DNA of 32,045 bases from Paracoccaceae bacterium (lineage in GTDB: Bacteria > Pseudomonadota > Alphaproteobacteria > Rhodobacterales > Rhodobacteraceae): assembly GCA_009922885.1 (NCBI GenBank), contig RFUP01000002.1, positions 1 to 32,045 on the forward strand, written 5' to 3'. The translations under genes were made by a program, and so were the position numbers. The notes beneath the pieces are model-generated. The model saw only the letters and a program-made list of their open reading frames with translations, was not told the origin of the DNA and made no database searches. The first letter of the stretch is position 1. The number at the start of each line of letters is the position of its first letter. Positions 16,140-24,034 of this stretch are shown in pieces.

Positions 16140-16615
16140 CCGACGGGCTGCGCGGCCTGACGACGCATCAACTCGTTGCGATAGAGCGCGACGAAATCGA
16201 TGGTTTCCAGGTTGAGGGGCGGGAAGCCGCCGTCGCGGGTGACATCGGAGACGATGCGGCGCACGAAGGGGAAGAGCATCCGCGGGCATTCGATCAGAAG
16301 GAACGGATGAAGCTGGTCTTCCGGAACGCCTTCGATTTGGAAGACGCCGACATAATCCAGTTCCATGAGGAAGAGCTTGTCGTTCGACTCTTTCGCGACG
16401 GAATCCACGCGGAGCTTCATGGCGACTTCGAACTGATGCTCGGTAGAACGCTTGCGGGCGTCGAGATTCACTTGAACTTTTACATCGGGAACGACTTCGC
16501 CCGTGCTGCCCTTCTGCGAGAGAATGTTCTCGAAGGAAAGGTCGCGGATATACTGCGTGAGAACGTTCATGCGAACCTGTGGGGCTTGTGCTTCCGCGGC
16601 GCCATTTTCAGCCAT
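16130..16615 (-). CDS. secB: Protein-export chaperone SecB
   Basis: SecB is a tetrameric cytosolic chaperone that keeps precursor proteins unfolded and hands them to SecA. The 161-residue length and motifs match: [82 protein letters not shown] and [18 protein letters not shown]. The SD TAGGAG lies 5 bases before the ATG. It is separated from the upstream fxsA stop by 52 bases, where I see no convincing promoter, so it may be read from fxsA or from an unrecognised one. The C-terminus overlaps dnaQ by 10 bases in convergent orientation. Confidence 0.97.
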   Translation of the reverse strand: MAENGAAEAQAPQVRMNVLTQYIRDLSFENILSQKGSTGEVVPDVKVQVNLDARKRSTEHQFEVAMKLRVDSVAKESNDKLFLMELDYVGVFQIEGVPEDQLHPFLLIECPRMLFPFVRRIVSDVTRDGGFPPLNLETIDFVALYRNELMRRQAAQPVGQA

Positions 16616-16667
16616 TTTTTGCTCCTAAATACGTTTGCACAAGCGTTAGCAGGTTGGCGCACGGGCC

Positions 16668-17147
16668 TCAATGCTTGGTCCAACCGGAGGGTTGATGCGT
16701 GGGAGATTTAGGACGCTCGACTTCGAAATAGTCGCCTTCGACGATGTCGGGGTTGTCTTCGGAAGGCCTCATGCCGGGGTGGCTGAAATTGACGGTAGAA
16801 ACTGTGACGCGCGAGCGGAAATAGGTGAAGACCGCTTTCCGAACGGCCGGGATCAGCAGGAGGAGCCCGCAGGTATCGGTAAAGAAACCCGGAGTGAGAA
16901 GCAGCGCGCCCGCAAACAGGATCATCGCGCCGTGCGCCAAAGGTTCGGTTGGGTCATTCAGGTTGCGGAAACTGCGCTGGACCTGCCCAAGGGCAAGGCG
17001 ACCTTGCGACCGCACGAGCGAGGTGCCAGCGATGGCGGTAAGAACGACGATCAGGAGCGTTGGCCACAAGCCGATCAGCCCGCCGACCTGAATAAACAGG
17101 CCGATCTCGATCAGCGGCACTAACAAAAATGCGAGAAACAGCCACAT
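16668..17147 (-). CDS. fxsA: FxsA-family membrane protein
   Basis: FxsA is a small cytoplasmic-membrane protein; in E. coli extra FxsA relieves exclusion of phage T7 by F plasmid, but its normal role is unknown. The 159 residues begin LFLAFLLVPLIEIGLFIQVG, the family signature, then a second helix (LWPTLLIVVLTAIAGTSLVRSQG), a conserved polar part and two more hydrophobic stretches AHGAMILFAGALLLTPGFFTDTCGLLLLIPAVR. The cytosolic C-terminal tail (about 45 residues) is acidic and variable. SD GGAG lies 9 bases upstream. It diverges from the Tim44-like gene and lies before secB. Family call is firm. Confidence 0.9.
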   Translation of the reverse strand: MWLFLAFLLVPLIEIGLFIQVGGLIGLWPTLLIVVLTAIAGTSLVRSQGRLALGQVQRSFRNLNDPTEPLAHGAMILFAGALLLTPGFFTDTCGLLLLIPAVRKAVFTYFRSRVTVSTVNFSHPGMRPSEDNPDIVEGDYFEVERPKSPTHQPSGWTKH

Positions 17148-17252
17148 TGAAAAAGACTCCTATTTCGCGCGGTAGACTTGCCTACGGCTGTAACCTACAT
17201 AAGTGCGGTGTGGCGGGATTTGAATGCCTGCCTCAATCTAGTGAGGATTTCG

Positions 17253-17912
17253 ATGAACCAACCCCTTATCCAGCTTCTAGTTCTTGCTGCGATCGCTGTG
17301 TTTCTGATCCTGCGGCTGAAGAGCGTTCTTGGAACTCGGGATGGTTTCGAGAAACCGGTTGCGCGTGAAGCTGAACCCAAGGAAAACCGTCGCCGCAGCT
17401 TCGAGGTGATTGATGGCGGCCCGGATCACGACATCATTGATCATGTCGAGGATGGTTCGTCTGCCGCGCGGGCTTTGGCCGAGATGAAGCGCGTGGAGTC
17501 GTCGTTTGGTGTGGCGGACTTCCTTCAGGGCGCGCGTGGCGCTTATGAAATGATCCTTATGGGGTTCGAGCGCGGCGATCTTGCGCCGATCAAGCCCTTC
17601 CTTTCGGCAGATGTGTACGAGGCTTTTGCGGGTGTGGTCGAAGAGCGCGCTGCGAAGGGCTATAAGGTCGAGGCCGATTTCATCGGGATCCGCGAGTTGG
17701 CGATTGCCGATGCGACCTTTGACGGAAAATCGGGCGAGGCCGAAATCACGGTGCGGTTTGCTGCCGAACTGACCTCTGTTGTGCGCGACAATGCGGGTGA
17801 GGTTGTGGAAGGCAAGGTGGGTGAGATCAAGCGCATCAAGGATGTGTGGACTTTTGCCCGCAAGATGGGGGCCAACGATCCCAACTGGGAACTGGTTGCC
17901 ACGGGCGAATGA
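17253..17912 (+). CDS. Tim44-like domain protein (bacterial TimA-type)
   Basis: A 219-residue membrane-anchored protein with one N-terminal helix (QPLIQLLVLAAIAVFLILRL, residues 3-22), a charged linker with a basic stretch (KENRRRSFEVIDGG), then a Tim44-like domain (about residues 85-215: FLQGARGAYEMILMGFERGDLAPIKPFLSADVYEAF, ATFDGKSGEAEITVRFAAELTSVVRD, KRIKDVWTFARKMGANDPNWELVATGE). Mitochondrial Tim44 tethers Hsp70 to the import pore; the bacterial relatives' role is little known. The track ORF begins 25 codons earlier; GAGGA 6 bases before the ATG at 17253 decides the start. The stop overlaps the mltA start (ATGA), so it is probably co-expressed with a periplasmic cell-wall enzyme. Function in this organism is not known. 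Confidence 0.85.
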   Translation: MNQPLIQLLVLAAIAVFLILRLKSVLGTRDGFEKPVAREAEPKENRRRSFEVIDGGPDHDIIDHVEDGSSAARALAEMKRVESSFGVADFLQGARGAYEMILMGFERGDLAPIKPFLSADVYEAFAGVVEERAAKGYKVEADFIGIRELAIADATFDGKSGEAEITVRFAAELTSVVRDNAGEVVEGKVGEIKRIKDVWTFARKMGANDPNWELVATGE

Positions 17913-18946
17913 GCGGGTGGCTTCGTGCAGTTCTGCTCTCAGTGTTGGTCATGACAGGGCCAGCATCGGCCAATGAGCCGACCATCACTGTGATGCAGTT
18001 TTCCGACCTGAATGGTTGGGAGGAAGACGATCACGAAGCGGCCTTTCAAGCTTTTCTGGAAACTTGCATCGATCTGAAAGACCCGGACTGGTCTTCGCTT
18101 TGTGCGGTGGCGCAACATCAGAAATCCGGGCGCGCTTTCTTCGAATTGTTTTTCCGTCCCGTGATGATCGAAGACGGGACGCCCGCGCTTTTCACCGGGT
18201 ATTTCGAGCCGGAGCTTGATGGCTCTCTCGTGCCGACGAGCCGGTTCCGCTATCCGGTTTACCGGATGCCACCAGAGGCGCAGCGTGTTTCGGTTTGGTT
18301 GAGCCGGAGGGAAATCGAAACCTCGGGTGTGCTTTCGGGGCGGGGGTTGGAAATCGCTTGGGTCGATGACCCGGTTGAGCTGTTTTTCCTGCAAGTTCAG
18401 GGGTCGGGGCGCATCCGATTGCCGGGTGGGAAGATGATCCGCGTGGGTTATGCGGGGAAGAACGGGCATACCTATCGGTCAGTCGGGATGGAGTTGGTGC
18501 GGCGAGGTGTTTACGCGCTGCATCAGGTTTCCGCCGAGGTGATCAAGAACTGGGTGCGGCGCAATCCTGTGGACGGGTCGGAGCTGCTGCATGTGAACCC
18601 GTCTTATGTGTTTTTCAGAGAGGTGAGCCAAGTTCCGGCGGAGAAAGGCCCGCTTGGGGCGATGAACCGTTCGGTGACAACGCTGCGGACCATCGCCGTT
18701 GATCCGGAATACGTGCCTTTGGGTGCGCCCGTCTGGATCGAGAAGGGCGGCTCCGAACCGATGCGGCGCTTGATGATTGCGCAGGATACGGGCAGTGCGA
18801 TCAAGGGTGCGCAACGTGCCGATATTTTCTTCGGCACCGGCGACGAGGCCGGAAAGATGGCGGGTACGCTGAAAGATCCCGGCCGGATGATCGTGCTGAT
18901 GCCGATCCAGCGCGCTTATGCGATGCTGCCGGAGGGAGAGGAATGA
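17909..18946 (+). CDS. mltA: Membrane-bound-type lytic murein transglycosylase A (MltA family)
   Basis: MltA cleaves the MurNAc-GlcNAc bond of peptidoglycan, leaving 1,6-anhydroMurNAc ends. The start at 17909 overlaps the upstream stop (ATGA) and gives a signal peptide MSGWLRAVLLSVLVMTGPASA with probable cleavage before NEP. Unlike E. coli MltA there is no lipobox cysteine, so it should be soluble in the periplasm. The MltA domain carries LFTGYFEPELDGS and VQGSGRIRLPGGKMIRVGYAGKNGH; the C-terminal 3D domain carries RRLMIAQDTGSAIKGAQRADIFFGTG with the conserved aspartates expected for catalysis. Length 345. The released 1,6-anhydro sugars could feed the amgK-murU type recycling genes at the right end of the window. 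Overlaps smr by 4 bases. Confidence 0.94.
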   Translation: MSGWLRAVLLSVLVMTGPASANEPTITVMQFSDLNGWEEDDHEAAFQAFLETCIDLKDPDWSSLCAVAQHQKSGRAFFELFFRPVMIEDGTPALFTGYFEPELDGSLVPTSRFRYPVYRMPPEAQRVSVWLSRREIETSGVLSGRGLEIAWVDDPVELFFLQVQGSGRIRLPGGKMIRVGYAGKNGHTYRSVGMELVRRGVYALHQVSAEVIKNWVRRNPVDGSELLHVNPSYVFFREVSQVPAEKGPLGAMNRSVTTLRTIAVDPEYVPLGAPVWIEKGGSEPMRRLMIAQDTGSAIKGAQRADIFFGTGDEAGKMAGTLKDPGRMIVLMPIQRAYAMLPEGEE

Positions 18947-19518
18947 CCCGGCGGCGGTTGTCGCAAGACGAGGTCGAGTTATGGCGCAAGGTGACTGACT
19001 CGGTGCACCGCATGCATCCGGACCGTTCTGTGGCTGACCCACTTCCCAAGCCGAAACCGATCAAACATGTGCAGCCGCGATTGCCGGAATTCAGCATCGG
19101 TGCGAAGGCAACCACCGGGCCGAGCCATGATATTCTCGCCCCTGTGGAAGTGCGCGTTGCCCGCCAGCCTGTTCAGATGGATGCGAAAGCTTTTCAGCGG
19201 ATGAAGCGCGGCAAGCTTTCGCCCGAAGCGCGGCTTGATTTGCACGGGATGACCTTGGACAAGGCGCATCCAGCGCTGGTTTCCTTCATCCTGTCGGCGC
19301 AGGCGCAGGGACTGCGGCTTGTTTTGGTGATTACCGGTAAGGGCAAGGACCGCGATGAGGGTGGCCCCATTCCGGTGCGGCGGGGTGTTCTTAGGCATCA
19401 GGTGCCGCAATGGCTTTCACTGCCGCCGATCCACCAAGCGGTGTTGCAGGTGGCGCAGGCGCATTTGGCCCATGGGGGCGGTGGCGCCTATTACGTCTAT
19501 CTGCGAAAGCGCCGCTAA
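18943..19518 (+). CDS. Smr domain-containing protein
   Basis: The Smr domain is a small fold found in MutS2 and stand-alone proteins; characterised members are nucleases acting on DNA or RNA. The 191-residue protein has an N-terminal basic and proline-rich stretch (about 1-95) and a C-terminal Smr domain with LDLHGMTLDKAHPALVSFIL (about residues 100-119), LVLVITGKGKDRDEGG and HGGGGAYYVYLRKRR at the end. The LDLHG and HGGxGA motifs are both intact, as seen in active Smr nucleases. It begins inside the mltA end (ATGA) and overlaps the next convergent gene by 4 bases. Substrate unknown; linkage with mltA is conserved in Rhodobacterales as I recall. Confidence 0.88.
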   Translation: MTRRRLSQDEVELWRKVTDSVHRMHPDRSVADPLPKPKPIKHVQPRLPEFSIGAKATTGPSHDILAPVEVRVARQPVQMDAKAFQRMKRGKLSPEARLDLHGMTLDKAHPALVSFILSAQAQGLRLVLVITGKGKDRDEGGPIPVRRGVLRHQVPQWLSLPPIHQAVLQVAQAHLAHGGGGAYYVYLRKRR

Positions 19519-20627
19519 TTCAGGCGCCTCCCAGTCACGAGAACGTCGGGTGACAGGATCACAGTGGTTGCCTTTTGAACCGTGAGGATGGTGCCAGAAA
19601 GCAAACCGGTTTTGCCCGCGCGATCCAGCTGGAAGGCGTTATCAACTTCAGAGGATCGGTTCAGGATGTTGATCAGTGCGGGAGATGTGCCCGCAGTGAA
19701 GTGGCCGCCTGCACCAGCGCTGAAGTCTGATACATCAAGAACGGTAACAGGGAAGTCCGCAAGCGCGACCGGATCGGCGAGATTGCCGAGGCGATTGCCG
19801 ACGCCGTTGATGAGTGACGAGAGGGCGAGCACGCGGTCTTTCTGCGAGACGAAGATCGCGAAAGGCTGTGGAAGTTCGCGGATGCGGCCCGCTTGGGTGC
19901 GGAACAGCTCTACGTCGAGGTCGGGTGAAATCAACACCACACCACCAAGGTGACGGCGCGACCAACCGGGTTCGCGGATCTCGATCTGGCGGAGTGTTTC
20001 CATGCTGAGCATCGTTCCGAGCGAATGCGCGACGAGAATGATGCGTTTGGCACCGCTGGCCGAGATATCCCGCAGGGTTTGTTCCAGCCCATCTCGGGCG
20101 ATCAGGAGGGAGTCGCGGTCATAGGTGTAGCCCAGCGGGTGCGCGGCGGAAGGCCATGCGAAATGCACGACTTCGCCCGGCAACTCGAAATCATGCATCA
20201 ATTGGGCGGAGCGATAGACGCCATCAAGGAACGAGTTGTTATAGCCGTGCACGTAGAGAACGACCTCGCGATCACTCGGGGCGTGGGCTTTTAGGGCTGT
20301 GCCAAGCTCTGCGCGGAATTGGGTGTTCGAAGCGAAATCCGATCGCTCGGCCACGACGAATGAGCGTTGAGGATTGGGGTTGCGGTACCCGGCTTTGATC
20401 TGGCCAGCTTTATGATTTGGTGGCACCGAGACATCGACCGCGAGGTAGCGGCGTTCCTCGGAGCGATCTGCGCCGAACCATCCGGTTTCATCGGGCATAC
20501 GTTCTGTGGTTACGAAAACGCGGTGGATCGTTCCGATGCCGATGGCGCTGGGCATGAGAACGGTAGAGCCGCGGTCGGTGCAGGCCGAAAGCAGGAAAAC
20601 AAACACAAAAAGAAGTCGAATGGCCAT
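19515..20627 (-). CDS. Alpha/beta hydrolase lipoprotein (DUF900-type)
   Basis: A 370-residue predicted lipoprotein: the N-terminus MAIRLLFVFVFLLSAC ends in a lipobox (LSAC), so it should be lipid-anchored to a membrane and face the periplasm. The body is an alpha/beta hydrolase of the DUF900 type: VVLYVHGYNNSFLDG (oxyanion region, about residue 120), VHFAWPSAAHPLGYTYDRDS, the nucleophile elbow ILVAHSLGTMLSMETLR with serine at about 205, and LISPDLDVELF. A later aspartate and the histidine in GAGGHFT are candidate triad partners. Substrate unknown. The ATG at 20627 is preferred over the TTG at 20630: a G-run SD lies 5 bases before. A hairpin overlaps this SD. It converges on smr with a 4-base overlap. 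Confidence 0.85.
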   Translation of the reverse strand: MAIRLLFVFVFLLSACTDRGSTVLMPSAIGIGTIHRVFVTTERMPDETGWFGADRSEERRYLAVDVSVPPNHKAGQIKAGYRNPNPQRSFVVAERSDFASNTQFRAELGTALKAHAPSDREVVLYVHGYNNSFLDGVYRSAQLMHDFELPGEVVHFAWPSAAHPLGYTYDRDSLLIARDGLEQTLRDISASGAKRIILVAHSLGTMLSMETLRQIEIREPGWSRRHLGGVVLISPDLDVELFRTQAGRIRELPQPFAIFVSQKDRVLALSSLINGVGNRLGNLADPVALADFPVTVLDVSDFSAGAGGHFTAGTSPALINILNRSSEVDNAFQLDRAGKTGLLSGTILTVQKATTVILSPDVLVTGRRLN

Positions 20628-20629
20628 CA

Positions 20630-20657
20630 AAACCCCCGCCTGATTAAGCGAGGGTTT
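20630..20657 (-). terminator. Hairpin downstream of hslU, overlapping the hydrolase RBS
   Basis: On the - strand AAACCCTCGC, 8-base loop TTAATCAG, GCGGGGGTTT: a 10-bp stem with one mismatch, followed by TTTTG. It resembles an intrinsic terminator for hslVU. It also buries the G-run that serves as SD of the next gene, so it could instead limit or attenuate hydrolase expression. Confidence 0.5.
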
Positions 20658-20678
20658 ATCGCGAAGAAATCTTCTCGC

Positions 20679-21980
20679 CTAGAGGACGTAACGGCTCACG
20701 TCCACGGAGCGCGAAAGTTCGCCCAGATTTGCTTCAACGAAGGCTGCATCAACAACGACAGAGTGCCCGGAGCGATCGGGTGCAGTGAAGGAAAGTTCTT
20801 CGAAGACGCGCTCCATCACCGTGTAGAGGCGGCGCGCGCCGATGTTTTCGACGCTCTGGTTCACCTCGGCGGCGATGCGGGCCAAAGCGGCGATGCCATC
20901 TTCGGTGAAGCTGACGGTGACCTCTTCGGTACCCATCAGGGCAGTGTATTGGCGGGTGAGGGCGTTATCGGTTTCGGTGAGGATGCGTACGAAATCGGCC
21001 TCGGTAAGTGGCTTCAACTCCACGCGGATCGGCAGGCGGCCTTGGAGTTCGGGCAGGAGGTCCGATGGTTTGGCGATGTGGAAGGCGCCCGACGCGATGA
21101 AGAGGATGTGGTCGGTTTTCACGGGGCCGTATTTGGTGGAAACGGTGGTGCCTTCGATCAGGGGAAGCAGGTCACGCTGCACGCCTTCACGGGATACATC
21201 GGCACCGCGGGTTTCGGCGCGGGCGCAAACCTTGTCGATCTCGTCAATGAACACGATGCCGTTTTCCTGCACGGCTTCCAATGCAGCGGCTTTGACGGTT
21301 TCGTCGTCGAGAAGCTTGTCTGCCTCTTCGGCGATCAGCACCTCGTAGCTTTCCGAGACGCTGAGTTTGCGACGGGTCTTGCGGCCACCAAAGGCTTTGA
21401 AGAGGTCTTGCAAGCCCTGCATCTGCATTTCCATGCCTTGCCCGGGCATCCCCATGACAGGCATTCCGCCAGAAGGATCGTTCAGCTCCAGATCGATGAT
21501 CTTGTCGTCCAACTCGCCAGCTTTCAGCTTTTTGCGGAACATTTCGCGGGTGGCTTCGCGCGCGTCGGAGCCAGCGATGGCTTCGATGACGCGATCTTCG
21601 GCGGCTTTCTGGGCGCGCGCTTTGACATCCTCGCGCATTTGTTCGCGAACCTGCACAACGGCGCTATCCATCAGATCGCGGATGATTTGCTCAACATCGC
21701 GGCCAACGTAGCCGACTTCGGTGAATTTGGTGGCCTCAACCTTGAGGAAGGGCGCTTTGGCGAGTTTGGCCAAACGGCGGCTGATTTCGGTTTTGCCAAC
21801 GCCAGTTGGACCGATCATCAGGATGTTCTTGGGATAAACCTCGTCGCGCAGGTCGCCGGGCAATTGTTTGCGGCGCCAGCGGTTGCGAAGGGCAACGGCA
21901 ACGGCACGTTTGGCGTCTTTCTGGCCGATGATAAAGCGGTCGAGTTCGGAAACGATTTCGCGGGGGGTGAGGTCGGTCAT
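20679..21980 (-). CDS. hslU: ATP-dependent protease ATPase subunit HslU
   Basis: HslU (ClpY) is the AAA+ unfoldase that feeds substrates into the HslV peptidase. The 433-residue protein shows [34 protein letters not shown], Walker [20 protein letters not shown] at about residue 55, the pore-loop motif VGYVGRD, a long I-domain (about 110-230), Walker [15 protein letters not shown], the sensor region [29 protein letters not shown] and arginine fingers in [13 protein letters not shown]. The C-terminus RYVL fits the tail that inserts into HslV pockets. It lies downstream of hslV, 33 bases apart, with a parS-like palindrome between. SD AAGG 6 bases upstream. Confidence 0.97.
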   Translation of the reverse strand: MTDLTPREIVSELDRFIIGQKDAKRAVAVALRNRWRRKQLPGDLRDEVYPKNILMIGPTGVGKTEISRRLAKLAKAPFLKVEATKFTEVGYVGRDVEQIIRDLMDSAVVQVREQMREDVKARAQKAAEDRVIEAIAGSDAREATREMFRKKLKAGELDDKIIDLELNDPSGGMPVMGMPGQGMEMQMQGLQDLFKAFGGRKTRRKLSVSESYEVLIAEEADKLLDDETVKAAALEAVQENGIVFIDEIDKVCARAETRGADVSREGVQRDLLPLIEGTTVSTKYGPVKTDHILFIASGAFHIAKPSDLLPELQGRLPIRVELKPLTEADFVRILTETDNALTRQYTALMGTEEVTVSFTEDGIAALARIAAEVNQSVENIGARRLYTVMERVFEELSFTAPDRSGHSVVVDAAFVEANLGELSRSVDVSRYVL

Positions 21981-21992
21981 GCGAGGCCTTTT

Positions 21993-22008
21993 TGCTTCAC
22001 GTGAAACA
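21993..22008. other. parS-like site 3 (hslV-hslU gap)
   Basis: TGCTTCACGTGAAACA matches the parS consensus TGTTTCACGTGAAACA at 15 of 16 positions; only position 3 differs. It lies in the 33-base gap between hslV and hslU, about 8.7 kb on the other side of the proposed origin from sites 1 and 2. Being in non-coding DNA, it is not explained by conserved protein sequence. ParB binding is inferred. Confidence 0.7.
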
Positions 22009-22013
22009 GCGGA

Positions 22014-22571
22014 TCAGCCGCTGATCTTTTCCACGGTGAGATTGCCATTGGTGTAAACGCAGATGTCTGCGGCGATGGACATGGATTTTCTCGCCACTTC
22101 TTCGGCACTTAGGGGGCTATCCATCAGGGCGCGGGCGGCTGCGAGGGCGTAGTTTCCACCCGAACCGATAGCCGCGACGTTATGCTCGGGTTCCAGCACA
22201 TCGCCTGCGCCAGTGATGACGAAAAGCTCTTTGCCGTCCGTCACGATGAGCATCGCTTCGAGCTTTTGCAGGTATTTGTCCGTGCGCCAGTCTTTCGCCA
22301 ACTCAACAGAGGCGCGGGCGAGTTGGCCGGGGGTGGCTTCGAGCTTTTTCTCCAGCCTTTCCAGAAGGGTAAAGGCATCTGCGGTGGAGCCTGCAAAGCC
22401 CGCAACCACATCATAACCGCCGGGTGAAAGGCGGCGCACTTTGCGGGCGGTGCCTTTGATGACCGTTTGGCCGAGGCTTACCTGCCCATCGCCAGCAACG
22501 ACAACCTCGCCACCTTTACGCACACCGATAATGGTGGTTCCGTGCCATCCGGGAAACTTGTCTTCGGCCAT
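22014..22571 (-). CDS. hslV: ATP-dependent protease peptidase subunit HslV
   Basis: HslV (ClpQ) is a proteasome-beta-like threonine peptidase forming a double hexamer capped by HslU. The track ORF runs further up, but GGAGG 5 bases before the ATG at 22571 sets the start, giving 185 residues. The catalytic threonine should be the first T of [11 protein letters not shown], after an 11-residue leader [11 protein letters not shown] that must be cut off to free it. E. coli HslV has only the methionine there, so this is the longer, propeptide form seen in many alphaproteobacteria. Other motifs: [52 protein letters not shown]. First gene of hslVU, with a heat-shock-like promoter upstream. Confidence 0.96.
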   Translation of the reverse strand: MAEDKFPGWHGTTIIGVRKGGEVVVAGDGQVSLGQTVIKGTARKVRRLSPGGYDVVAGFAGSTADAFTLLERLEKKLEATPGQLARASVELAKDWRTDKYLQKLEAMLIVTDGKELFVITGAGDVLEPEHNVAAIGSGGNYALAAARALMDSPLSAEEVARKSMSIAADICVYTNGNLTVEKISG

Positions 22572-22594
22572 ACCGCCCTCCGTGGTTAATGGGT

Positions 22595-22624
22595 TATATG
22601 GGCAGGAAATCCGCCGCTCGCAAC
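22595..22624 (-). promoter_or_regulatory. Candidate heat-shock (sigma-32/RpoH) promoter of hslVU
   Basis: On the - strand GTTGCGA, 14-base spacer, then GCCCATATA. The -10 matches CCCCATNTA at 8 of 9; the -35 shares TTG and the final A of CTTGAAA. It lies about 25 bases before the hslV start, and hslVU is a known RpoH target in other proteobacteria. Confidence 0.5.
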
Positions 22625-22711
22625 CATGCCAGATTGCGTATGGCTTGTGTATGGCAAGCGTCATGACGTTGATACGGACGTGCGCGGCGAAAAAATGGTT
22701 AACGAGGGGCT

Positions 22712-23623
22712 ATGAGCAACGAAAAAACCGTCCGGTTCTATCTGGAGCCAAGCCTGCGGGAGAGCGCTGAGCGGGGCGCGCATAATTTCATTTCCAAGAT
22801 TTCGGATGTGCTGCGGGAGCATGGGTTCGGCATCGAGGTGCATGGTAATGGGCCTGCCGAGGCGCGGCGGCATGCGGAGTTCGAAGGCTGGTCCTTGTTT
22901 CACATGGAGGAGCCTTGGGGGCCGCGCGGGCTGACGTTCCGGCGGGCGTATCATTATCCGTTCTGGGGGTTGGAGCCGAGCGGCGCGCGCTGGGAGTGGA
23001 ACGTGGCGCGGACGCCATTCGCGGGGCAGAGGATCGATCGGAAGGAAGCGAAACGGTTTTTCCGCTATTGGCGCGAGCGGCTCTTCGGCGAGGTGCTGGG
23101 CGATCTGGCCGAAGAGGGCTTCGTTTATGTTGCGCTGCAAGGGCGGTTGATGGAGCGGCGCTCGTTTCAGGCTTGCTCGCCCTTGGAGATGATCGAGACG
23201 GTGTTGCGCTGTGATGCGCGCCCTGTTGTGGCGGCACTGCATCCGAAGGAGCGCTACACCGAGGCGGAGTTGACGGCATTGCAGCGGATGGAAGACGCGC
23301 ACCCGCGTCTGACGGTTGTGATGGGGGAGATGGAGCGCTTGCTGCCGCGTTGCGATTATGTGGTGACGATGAATTCGAGCGTGGCGTTCAACGGCTATTT
23401 TCTGGAAAAGCCTGCGGTGCTGTTTGCGGGAGTGGATTTCCATCACATCGCTTTGGATGCGCGCGAGGATGCGGAAGCCGCGTTGCGCGATCCACTGGCG
23501 CATCGGCCGGATTACGAGGGCTATCTTTGGTGGTTCTGGCAGGAGATGAGCATCAACGCGGGCAGGCCCGAGGCCGAGGACAAGATCCTTGCCGCACTAA
23601 AGCGTGGCGGCATGCCGATATGA
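22712..23623 (+). CDS. Uncharacterised protein, capsule export/Kdo-transferase-like (KpsS/KpsC-like)
   Basis: I do not recognise this 303-residue protein with certainty. Its C-terminal half, with FVYVALQGRLMERRSF (about residues 137-152), RPVVAALHPKERYTEAEL, LLPRCDYVVTMNSSVAFNGYFLEKPAVLFAGVDFHHIAL (about 210-250), resembles the layout of capsule-type KpsS/KpsC sugar transferases, where a conserved NS(S/T)xxxE-like turn lies near the sugar-nucleotide site. The N-terminal half (HNFISKISDVLREHGFGIEV) is basic and tryptophan-rich. There is no signal peptide or membrane helix, so it should be cytosolic. It stands alone: divergent from hslV and closed by a strong terminator. GAGGGG lies just before the ATG. 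It could also be a member of an unnamed Rhodobacterales family; no partner capsule genes are visible. Confidence 0.75.
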   Translation: MSNEKTVRFYLEPSLRESAERGAHNFISKISDVLREHGFGIEVHGNGPAEARRHAEFEGWSLFHMEEPWGPRGLTFRRAYHYPFWGLEPSGARWEWNVARTPFAGQRIDRKEAKRFFRYWRERLFGEVLGDLAEEGFVYVALQGRLMERRSFQACSPLEMIETVLRCDARPVVAALHPKERYTEAELTALQRMEDAHPRLTVVMGEMERLLPRCDYVVTMNSSVAFNGYFLEKPAVLFAGVDFHHIALDAREDAEAALRDPLAHRPDYEGYLWWFWQEMSINAGRPEAEDKILAALKRGGMPI

Positions 23624-23651
23624 AAAAGGGCGCCGACAAGGGCGCCCTTTT
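23624..23651. terminator. Bidirectional terminator between the KpsS-like gene and trxA
   Basis: AAAAGGGCGCC, loop GACAAG, GGCGCCCTTTT: an 11-bp perfect stem right after the stop codon at 23621-23623, with T-runs on both strands. It should end the + gene and the leftward amgK-...-trxA transcript. Confidence 0.88.
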
Positions 23652-23671
23652 CGTGTTCGGTTTGGCAGGCC

Positions 23672-23998
23672 TTAGATGGCGCTGTCGATCCAGCTTTTCA
23701 GCGAGGCTTTCGGGGCCGCGCCGGCGCGGTTCGAGATCACTTGGCCGTCTTTGAAGATGAAGAGCGCCGGAATGCCGCGAACGCCGAGTTGGGCGGCAAC
23801 CTGCTGGTTGTTGTCGACGTCGATCTTGGCGATCTTCACCTTGCCGCCGTATTCGGTGGCGAGTTCTTCGAGGGCCGGGCCAATCTGGCGGCAGGGGCCG
23901 CACCATTCAGCCCAAAAGTCTACGACCACGGGGACGTCCGAGTTTTTGACTTCGGCGTCGAAGGTGGCATCAGTAACGGCAACGGTTGCGCCAGCCAT
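23672..23998 (-). CDS. trxA: Thioredoxin
   Basis: A standard thioredoxin of 108 residues, reducing protein disulfides such as those of ribonucleotide reductase. The fold is complete: [39 protein letters not shown] with the active-site WCGPC at about residues 32-36, [29 protein letters not shown] with the cis-proline in GIPALFIF, and a final helix [14 protein letters not shown] lies 7 bases before the ATG. It follows addA by 36 bases and is the last gene of the leftward run; the hairpin at 23624-23651 ends it. A role in reducing the AddAB products is not implied; the linkage may only be operon convenience. Confidence 0.98.
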   Translation of the reverse strand: MAGATVAVTDATFDAEVKNSDVPVVVDFWAEWCGPCRQIGPALEELATEYGGKVKIAKIDVDNNQQVAAQLGVRGIPALFIFKDGQVISNRAGAAPKASLKSWIDSAI

Positions 23999-24034
23999 AT
24001 CTCATCTCCTGAATGTGAGGCAGTTGAGGGTAAG

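Noticed and set aside
20367-22004. 545-aa plus-strand ORF opposite hslU and the hydrolase
   Set aside because: It lies antisense to hslU, which has full family motifs; the translation shows no recognisable domain and is a codon-bias shadow.
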